Positions 57,668-64,000 of a DNA stretch of 64,000 nt are shown piece after piece. The stretch is from Leptospira neocaledonica (GTDB lineage Bacteria; Spirochaetota; Leptospiria; Leptospirales; Leptospiraceae). The notes beneath the pieces are model-generated. The model made no database searches, was not told where the DNA came from, and was given only the letters and a program-made list of their open reading frames with translations. The stretch is taken from positions 124,001 to 188,000 of the forward strand of contig NZ_NPEA01000001.1 in the NCBI RefSeq assembly GCF_002812205.1. The letters are read 5' to 3'. Each line of letters opens with the position of its first letter. Position 1 is the stretch's first letter. The position numbers were made by a program, and so were the translations under genes.

Positions 57668-60502
57668 TTAACCTGCCTTCTTCCCTGGATTTCCCAAAAC
57701 TTTTTTCAAGTATTGGCCTGTAAAAGATTCTTTGACCTTTGCAATCTCCGTTGGAGTTCCTTCAGCGATGATCTTTCCACCACCTTCTCCTCCTTCAGGT
57801 CCTAGGTCGATGATCCAATCCGCTTGTTTGATCACATCCAGATTATGCTCGATCACAATCATGGAATTTCCACGATCCACAAGAGTATGCAAAACAGTCA
57901 TCAAATGTCGAACGTCTTCGAAATGAAGGCCGGTTGTAGGTTCATCCAGAATATACAATGTTTTTCCAGTAGGCCGTTTAGATAATTCGGTGGCCAGTTT
58001 AATCCTTTGTGCTTCTCCGCCAGAGAATGTTGTAGCAGGCTGCCCCAATTTGATATAGCCAAGGCCGACTTCGCCCAAGGTTTCCAGTTTTCTTTTTAAA
58101 GCAGGAATATTCTCAAAGAATGGAACTGAATCTTCTACAGTCATTTCCAGGATTTCGTAAATATTTTTACCTTTATAACGAACTTCTAATGTTTCTTGGT
58201 TATAACGTTTTCCTTTACAAACATCGCAGGTCACATATACGTCCGGAAGAAAGTGCATCTCTATTTTTAGGATACCGTCTCCCTCACAGGTTTCACATCG
58301 TCCCCCACTTACGTTAAAGCTGAATCTTCCCGGAGAATAACCTCTGAGTTTGGATTCTTCTAACCCCGCAAACATGTCGCGTACTACTGTGAAAAGCCCT
58401 GTATAAGTGGCCGGGTTAGATCTAGGAGTTCTACCGATAGGAGACTGGTCTATATTGATGATCTTATCTATTTCTTCCAGACCTGTGATCTTCTCGTGTT
58501 TTCCCCAGACAGTCCTCATCTTCATCACTTTATGAGCCGCTGCATTATAGAGGATATCGTTGATCAGGGTGGATTTCCCCGAACCGGAAACACCGGTCAC
58601 CACGATCAGTTTGCCGAGTGGGATCTCCACACTTACGTTTTTAAGATTATTCTCTTTCGCGTTTACGATCTTGAGTTTTTTGCCGTTTCCTGTTCGGACA
58701 GATTTAGGAACCGGAATAAATTCTTTGCCGGATAAAAACTTACCGGTAAGAGAATTTTTGTTTTTAGAAACTTCTTCCGGAGTTCCGGAACAAACAATTG
58801 TTCCACCATGAACACCCGCGCCCGGTCCCATATCGATCAGCCAGTCGGCTTCTTCCATGGTTTCTTGGTCATGCTCTACTACTAAAACGGTGTTTCCTAA
58901 ATCTCTCAGATCCTTGAGAGTATTTACTAATTTAGTATTATCTCTCTGGTGAAGACCGATAGAGGGTTCATCTAAGATATATAATACACCTTGTAACCTG
59001 GATCCGATCTGCGTAGCTAGTCTGATCCTTTGGGCTTCTCCGCCGGAAAGAGTTCCAGCGGCTCGTTCTAAACTTAGGTAGCCCACTCCCACATCGTTTA
59101 AGAAAGTAAGTCTTTGTTGGATTTCCTTCAGAATAGGTCTTGCGATTATTTCTTCACTTCCCTTAGGCTTCATGGATTTTACGAAGTCTAAGCCCTTCTC
59201 CACACTGAAAGCGGAAAATTTATCTATTGTCAGACCATTCACTTCTACATGAAGGCTTACAGGTTTCAGACGTTTTCCTTCGCAAGCAGGACAATTATGA
59301 TTGGTCATATATCCTTCTAACTGCTGGCGTCTTGCTTCTGAGCCTTCTTTATATCTTCTTTTTAAGTTTGGGATCACACCTTCGAATTCTCTACTGAATT
59401 CATAATGTGATTTTTCATTTCTGAAATCGTAATCTATTTTGAGATTTTTATCTCCGTAAAGGATGGTATCCCTTACCTTCTTAGGAAGATCCTTCCAAGG
59501 AATATTATAATCAAATTTTAATTTTTTAGCCAAAGAATGAACGGTTGTTAAAAACCAATAACTATTACTCTTTGCTCCTGCCCAGGCTTCGATACAACCC
59601 TCGACCAAGGAGAGTTCCGAATCTGTAATTAAAAGATCCTCATCAAATTCCAGAAGGCTTCCGAGTCCGTCACATGTCTCGCAGGCGCCGAAGGGAGAGT
59701 TAAATGAAAATAATCTAGGAGAAAGTTCGGGTAAAGATTCTTCTGGGTGATTCGGGCAAGAAAGTTTTTGGGAGAATGTATGGTCCTTCTTCCCATCATC
59801 CATGAGAAGAATTCCTTCCGATTGTTTAAGAGCAGTTTCGACTGAGTCGGTCAAACGGGAACGTATTCCGTCCTTGATCACAAGACGATCCACTACGATC
59901 TCAATCGTCGCCTTAAAACTTTTTTTGAGAACGATTTCTTCGTCTAAAGTTTTGATCTCGCCGTTCAAACGGATCCTGTTGAAGCCGTCTTTTCGAATCT
60001 TCTCCAGAACATCTTTATGTTCTCCCTTTTTTCCGGAAACGATCGGAGCCAATATTTGGATCTTAGTTCCTTCGGGAAAATTTAAGATCCTTTCGGTGAT
60101 TTGGTCGATGGAGAGAGATTGGATCGGAGTTCCACAGATTGGACAATGGGGTTTTCCAACTCTCGCATATAAAAGGCGCAGATAATCATAGATCTCTGTC
60201 ACAGTTCCTACAGTGGATCTTGGGTTACGATGTGTGGTCTTCTGTTCTATAGAAATTGCAGGAGAAAGCCCTTCGATGAGATCCAAATCGGGTTTTTCCA
60301 TCTGGCCTAAAAATTGTCTAGCATACGCAGAAAGACTTTCTACATATCTTCTTTGTCCTTCCGCATAGATCGTATCGAAAGCAAGAGAAGATTTACCTGA
60401 ACCGGAAAGTCCAGTGATCACAACGAGTTTGTCCCGCGGAATATCCACATTGATATTCTTAAGATTATGCTCCCGAGCTCCTCGGATGCGGATATGATCC
60501 AA
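57668..60502 (-). CDS. uvrA: Excinuclease ABC subunit A
   Basis: DNA-damage recognition ATPase of nucleotide excision repair, 944 residues. Two ABC modules: Walker [15 protein letters not shown] near the N-terminus and [14 protein letters not shown] in the second half, with two [13 protein letters not shown] signatures ([13 protein letters not shown] and [13 protein letters not shown]). Zinc-finger Cys pairs are at CPICG, CPAC, CETC and CDVC. Intact and typical. It acts with UvrB and UvrC, which are not in this window. Confidence 0.97.
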   Translation of the reverse strand: MDHIRIRGAREHNLKNINVDIPRDKLVVITGLSGSGKSSLAFDTIYAEGQRRYVESLSAYARQFLGQMEKPDLDLIEGLSPAISIEQKTTHRNPRSTVGTVTEIYDYLRLLYARVGKPHCPICGTPIQSLSIDQITERILNFPEGTKIQILAPIVSGKKGEHKDVLEKIRKDGFNRIRLNGEIKTLDEEIVLKKSFKATIEIVVDRLVIKDGIRSRLTDSVETALKQSEGILLMDDGKKDHTFSQKLSCPNHPEESLPELSPRLFSFNSPFGACETCDGLGSLLEFDEDLLITDSELSLVEGCIEAWAGAKSNSYWFLTTVHSLAKKLKFDYNIPWKDLPKKVRDTILYGDKNLKIDYDFRNEKSHYEFSREFEGVIPNLKRRYKEGSEARRQQLEGYMTNHNCPACEGKRLKPVSLHVEVNGLTIDKFSAFSVEKGLDFVKSMKPKGSEEIIARPILKEIQQRLTFLNDVGVGYLSLERAAGTLSGGEAQRIRLATQIGSRLQGVLYILDEPSIGLHQRDNTKLVNTLKDLRDLGNTVLVVEHDQETMEEADWLIDMGPGAGVHGGTIVCSGTPEEVSKNKNSLTGKFLSGKEFIPVPKSVRTGNGKKLKIVNAKENNLKNVSVEIPLGKLIVVTGVSGSGKSTLINDILYNAAAHKVMKMRTVWGKHEKITGLEEIDKIINIDQSPIGRTPRSNPATYTGLFTVVRDMFAGLEESKLRGYSPGRFSFNVSGGRCETCEGDGILKIEMHFLPDVYVTCDVCKGKRYNQETLEVRYKGKNIYEILEMTVEDSVPFFENIPALKRKLETLGEVGLGYIKLGQPATTFSGGEAQRIKLATELSKRPTGKTLYILDEPTTGLHFEDVRHLMTVLHTLVDRGNSMIVIEHNLDVIKQADWIIDLGPEGGEGGGKIIAEGTPTEIAKVKESFTGQYLKKVLGNPGKKAG

Positions 60503-60630
60503 ACGAATAACCCTCTCTTAGGTTTCAGATAAATTCTGGAAAGCCAGGCTGAAAAGCGGTTTTCCTTCCGTAATTTTACGTTTTCCGGAATAAATGTCCG
60601 TTTTACTTTGGTCGCCAAAAGGAATTTCCA

Positions 60631-62343
60631 ATGTTTAGAATTCTGTTCTCTCTTATTTTTTTACCGATCCGGATTTTGTTCCAAGGATTTAGGATCTTGT
60701 CCTGGATTATCCGCAAGGGAGATCATCTCTATTTAGAAATTCCTTCTTCTTTTTCCTTCGATAAAAAATCTTTCTTTGTCAAACTATTGGTCCCGAAAGA
60801 AGAAGCTCCCTTCTTGATAGATTTTTTACTGGGATTGAAGGCCTTAACAAAGGTCCCAGGTTTGAAAAAAGTTTCTTTCCATATTTCTAATCCAGAATAC
60901 GGATTTGGAGAAGTTTGGAATATCTGTAAGTCTATTCAGGCATTGAATGAAAAAGGGATCGAGACTTCCGGTTTCTGTTTGGGCGGAGGAACAAAGGCAT
61001 TATTATTACTCTCTCAATGTAAATACAGATACTCTTCTTCCGCATCCGAATTCTTTCCTATACTTCCTTCTGCAGAGCCTTACTTTTTCGGTGGAGCTGC
61101 TAAAAAATTCGGTGTAGGTGTAGAAACTTATGCAAGTGGAGCATTCAAATCATTCGGAGAAACATTTCAAAGAACATCCTTCTCCGCTCCTGCTCGTAAA
61201 AATTTAGAAACATTATTAAGGGATCTGAACGATTTACTTTCGGAAGGTTTTAAGAAGTCCTCCCATTTAGATATAAAAGTTTTGGAAGAGCCTATTATCA
61301 GTTCTGAAAAACTAAAAAAGATCGGATTTATCACAGAGTTCGTGGAAGAAGACGAGTTCGAAGAAAATTATCTATTCGAAAATTATAAAAAAGAGAAGGA
61401 AACGGATAAACCTAAATATAAAAGACTGAGTGCTAAAGGTTTCAGATTATATCATAAAAAGTCCAATTTTTCATTTATCCCTAAGTCCGTTCCAATCGTT
61501 GCAGTTCTTCCTATCCAAGGAAACATTCTACCTGATCTAGGAAGAGAAGAAGATTTCAGATCCAGACAAGTTTCCTTTAGATATTACCAAGAAATTTTTA
61601 AAGATTTAAAAGAAGATCCGAAAGTTGCGGCTGTTGTTTTAGAAATGAATTCACCCGGCGGAAGTGCACTTGTTTCAGAACTTCTGTATAGGGAGATCAA
61701 AAAACTTTCGAAAGAAAAACCTGTCATCACATATGTATTGAATGTTGCCGCATCCGGAGGATATTATCTTTCCTGTGCCACTAAAGAAATACATGGAACT
61801 CCTTATTCTATCGTAGGCTCCATAGGTGCAGTGATGATGAGGTTCGAATTAAAAAAACTATACGATAAATTCGGGGTTCAAAAAGAAAGGATCGGATTTT
61901 ATCCTCATAGAGATATTCTTTCCGAATATGGTAAACTTTCCCCTAAGTCGGAACAATTCTTAAAAAAAGAAGTTCTGAGATCCAGAGACTTATTCTATAG
62001 TCGAGTGATAGAATCCAGAAAAACCAGTTTCCAAGAGTTAGAAAAAAATTGGGGAGAAGGAAGGGTATTCACAGGAGAAACTTTCCGCAAGTCAGGATTC
62101 TTAGACTCCTGCGATTCCTTTTTAGACATATTACAAAATCTGAAAGAAGAACTTAAATCTAAAAAGATAGATGTGCGTTATTTACCGGGAACATATAGCT
62201 GGAAGGATCTAATACAGGATTTAAAACCAGGAATGCAGCTCTCCAAACTTTCTTTCTTTCCTAAATTGAATGCGGAGAAGAAGCAGAACCCGTTAGAAGT
62301 CCTACATCTCTCCGAGATTGCTCAGGAACTTTCGAATATTTGA
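60631..62343 (+). CDS. Signal peptide peptidase SppA-like (S49), two-half form
   Basis: A membrane serine protease of 570 residues, with an N-terminal hydrophobic helix (about 2-25). It has the tandem layout of long SppA: the first half has SGAFKSFGE with Lys173 as the likely general base, the second half has the nucleophile Ser375 in VAASGGYYLSCA and AVVLEMNSPGGSALVSE before it. The Lys and Ser belong to different halves, as in E. coli SppA. It degrades signal peptides or membrane proteins. It converges on the Sua5 gene, with a palindrome between. Confidence 0.88.
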   Translation: MFRILFSLIFLPIRILFQGFRILSWIIRKGDHLYLEIPSSFSFDKKSFFVKLLVPKEEAPFLIDFLLGLKALTKVPGLKKVSFHISNPEYGFGEVWNICKSIQALNEKGIETSGFCLGGGTKALLLLSQCKYRYSSSASEFFPILPSAEPYFFGGAAKKFGVGVETYASGAFKSFGETFQRTSFSAPARKNLETLLRDLNDLLSEGFKKSSHLDIKVLEEPIISSEKLKKIGFITEFVEEDEFEENYLFENYKKEKETDKPKYKRLSAKGFRLYHKKSNFSFIPKSVPIVAVLPIQGNILPDLGREEDFRSRQVSFRYYQEIFKDLKEDPKVAAVVLEMNSPGGSALVSELLYREIKKLSKEKPVITYVLNVAASGGYYLSCATKEIHGTPYSIVGSIGAVMMRFELKKLYDKFGVQKERIGFYPHRDILSEYGKLSPKSEQFLKKEVLRSRDLFYSRVIESRKTSFQELEKNWGEGRVFTGETFRKSGFLDSCDSFLDILQNLKEELKSKKIDVRYLPGTYSWKDLIQDLKPGMQLSKLSFFPKLNAEKKQNPLEVLHLSEIAQELSNI

Positions 62344-62376
62344 GCATCAGAGAAAGATGAGGCACAAAGTTTTTTT

Positions 62377-62450
62377 CACACAGGGCCACGGAGTCGCAGA
62401 GTTTAAAATCGATACAATAAGAAATCTCCGTGACTTTGTGCCTCTGTGTG
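62377..62450. repeat. Dispersed intergenic palindrome, copy C
   Basis: Left arm CACACAGGGCCACGGAG (62377-62393), right arm CTCCGTGACTTTGTG and CCTCTGTGTG (62426-62450), with an AT-rich loop. It sits between convergent sppA-like and Sua5-like genes, as copy A does between glpD and rpoD. Confidence 0.65.
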
Positions 62451-62471
62451 GAAATTCTCTGCGCCTCACTA

Positions 62472-63404
62472 CTATTCTTGCGCCTTCAGAATTCGGTTTA
62501 AGAGCGCTTCTTTGCCGGCAGCATTTGCAGGTGGAAAACAATAAATTTTCGGAATCCCAAGGCGATCGCAGTCTCTAAAGAAAGAGTATAAATTTTTCAT
62601 ATACTCGGAGTTATTTCTTAGATCCAAAGCAAATTTCCAACCCCTGGTCAGACCGATCCCGATCGCTGCAGATTCTCTATCAGGAGTTTGATTTTCTGAG
62701 AAGATTACCTTTGCCTTGGGAGCATAATGTCTATATTTGAGTCCAGGGCTAGAAGGAGTTTCTCCTTCCTTCAGTTGACTATAGTCTTCTAAGTCCGAAA
62801 CATATTTCTGTAATTCTTCCCATCCAAAATATCCGGGACGTAGAAGTTTAGGCGGTAAAACGGAAAAATCCGCAACAGTAGATTCTAAACCTATCTCTGG
62901 TTCGGCGCCTTTTAAGATCAGATCTACTCTTCCATCAAACTCTGAGATCGCATCATCTAATCTAGTAATAGATGGTTGTCCAGAAAGATTTGCAGAAGGA
63001 GCAGAAACCGGTCCTCCAAAATAAGAAAGCATTTCCAAGGCCTTTGGATGAGAAGGAACTCTTACCGCTATTGTAGTCAGTCCCGTTGAAAAAACGGATT
63101 TATCCTTCTTCTTTAAAACCAGACTTAAAGGACCAGGCATACATTGTCTGATCAAGATCTTTGCAGTTTCCGGAACTTCTCCTATATCTGGAATGAGAGC
63201 AGGGTTTCCCAGATGAACGATGAGAGGATTATCCGCAGGACGATCTTTAATTTTATAAATTTCTAAACAAGAGGAAAGATTTCTGGAATCCGCACCGAGA
63301 CCATAAACAGTCTCAGTAGGAAATAGAACGATCCCCCCCTCTTTCAGCACTTTTGCCGCAAGGGAAGGATCTTCTGTGATGATTGTAGTTTTATTTTTTG
63401 ACAA
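62472..63404 (-). CDS. Threonylcarbamoyl-AMP synthase (Sua5/YrdC family)
   Basis: Makes threonylcarbamoyl-AMP for the t6A modification of tRNAs that read ANN codons. At 310 residues it has the YrdC domain (about 1-190) with FPTETVYGLGADS, RPADNPLIVH and SAPSANLSG, followed by the linker SPGLKYRHYAPKA and a C-terminal Sua5 domain. So it is the long Sua5 form and not TsaC alone. The start overlaps the end of the next gene by 14 bases. Confidence 0.92.
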   Translation of the reverse strand: MSKNKTTIITEDPSLAAKVLKEGGIVLFPTETVYGLGADSRNLSSCLEIYKIKDRPADNPLIVHLGNPALIPDIGEVPETAKILIRQCMPGPLSLVLKKKDKSVFSTGLTTIAVRVPSHPKALEMLSYFGGPVSAPSANLSGQPSITRLDDAISEFDGRVDLILKGAEPEIGLESTVADFSVLPPKLLRPGYFGWEELQKYVSDLEDYSQLKEGETPSSPGLKYRHYAPKAKVIFSENQTPDRESAAIGIGLTRGWKFALDLRNNSEYMKNLYSFFRDCDRLGIPKIYCFPPANAAGKEALLNRILKAQE

Positions 63405-64000
63405 GATCCTGGGTATTCTTGGCTTCTTCCTGACCTTCTTCCGGAGGAGCTTGTTTTACGTCAGGAGTAGGAGCCACAGGCTGTTTTGCCTTAGGAACCG
63501 GAGGAAGTTTATTAGTCACAAGTAATTCTAGGTAATCGTTGATGCCTGGATCATTATCAGATAATAACTGCCAAAAAGAGAATCCACCTATATCATAAGA
63601 TCTTAATAAGGTCATTTTCTCTTCGAAAGCTTTTCTGTTCATGAAGAAAGCTACACGATCACAACCTTCCGACTTGTACCAGATACTTGGATCTTCGTAA
63701 GTTTTACCTTCGTGAACCCAGCTGAACTTGGAAAGATTTGTCCAAGATCCAGAGTTCTTATTATCAGCTAAAACTTGGCTGATATTCGTAGGCTGTTTGG
63801 TCACACCAAGTTGTTGGCGTTTTAATGCATCGGACCAATATACAGACTTAATCTTTGCATTACAATTCAAAGCCCAATCGTATCCGTAAGTAGGAATCGC
63901 CATGTACAATTTTTTAGCAGGAACTCTTTCTTTAGCGTAAGTGATGATATTTCGGATCCAAACATTAGGAGCCTGAGGGCCAGGTCCCGGGTTTCTATAC
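63391..64000 (-). CDS. Glycoside-hydrolase-18-like protein (5' part off the right edge)
   Basis: The C-terminal 202 codons are visible. A TTG at 63909 is internal: the frame continues to the window edge with an NPGPGPQAPNVWIRNIITYAK segment. KKLYMAIPTYGYDW, then YDIGGFSFWQLLSDNDPGI, match the last barrel strands of YaaH/spore-germination-type GH18 proteins. The tail is Pro/Lys/Glu-rich and disordered. The catalytic DxxDxDxE motif would be upstream, outside the window. The substrate (peptidoglycan or other glycan) is unknown. Confidence 0.82.
   Translation of the reverse strand, partial: YRNPGPGPQAPNVWIRNIITYAKERVPAKKLYMAIPTYGYDWALNCNAKIKSVYWSDALKRQQLGVTKQPTNISQVLADNKNSGSWTNLSKFSWVHEGKTYEDPSIWYKSEGCDRVAFFMNRKAFEEKMTLLRSYDIGGFSFWQLLSDNDPGINDYLELLVTNKLPPVPKAKQPVAPTPDVKQAPPEEGQEEAKNTQDLVKK

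Overview
The window reads as chromosomal DNA of a Leptospira species (spirochaete). Supporting signs are many lipoproteins with spirochaetal lipoboxes ending in Cys, frequent TTG and GTG starts, an AT-rich base composition, and familiar housekeeping genes packed head to tail. The species is an inference and cannot be fixed from sequence reading alone.

Left backbone (1-26421): the C-terminal part of a GAF sensor gene, tRNA-Ala(GGC), def, a large RND pump, a polysaccharide deacetylase, tyrS, glpD, the macromolecular-synthesis cluster rpsU-yqeY-dnaG-rpoD, small unknown genes, fbp, a lipoprotein, galE, a degenerate K+-channel-like protein, a P-type cation ATPase, an AraC-type regulator, a monooxygenase-fold protein and a di-haem cytochrome c.

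Island (26422-52262, 25.8 kb): a composite transposon. Two identical 1211-bp insertion sequences of the IS1595/ISXO2 type lie in direct orientation at its ends. The 8-bp sequence TATCTCTT occurs once immediately left of the left copy and once immediately right of the right copy, as expected for a target-site duplication of the whole unit. The cargo holds several probable anti-phage loci: (a) an HNH protein, an unknown protein and a Shedu-like (DUF4263) nuclease, behind a gene cut by the left IS; (b) a SIR2-STAND NTPase resembling Avs5; (c) a three-gene run of minimal tyrosine recombinase, stand-alone SIR2 protein and a 942-residue protein with no recognisable catalytic motif. Pair (c) is the best candidate for an undescribed system. 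The cargo also has a 2332-residue SpvB/FG-GAP/RHS protein with a partner lipoprotein, a lipoprotein-anchored DNA/RNA endonuclease with a partner lipoprotein, and a DNA-damage block (XRE regulator, SRAP/YedK, UmuD-like, UmuC). The UmuD-like protein lacks both catalytic residues. An orphan IS5-type N-terminal fragment follows.

Right backbone (52263-64000): a lipoprotein whose stop codon sits on the transposon junction, mgtE, an OmpA-family coiled-coil protein, a CDF zinc-type exporter, an acyl-CoA-dehydrogenase-like protein, uvrA, an SppA/S49 peptidase, a Sua5/TsaC protein and the C-terminal part of a GH18-like protein. Removing the transposon and one target copy places the 52262-52903 lipoprotein directly upstream of the cytochrome c gene, in the same orientation.

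Three intergenic gaps (10434, 15910, 62377) carry related imperfect palindromes built from CACAGAG/CACGGAG-type arms, a dispersed repeat family of the backbone that I did not see in the island.
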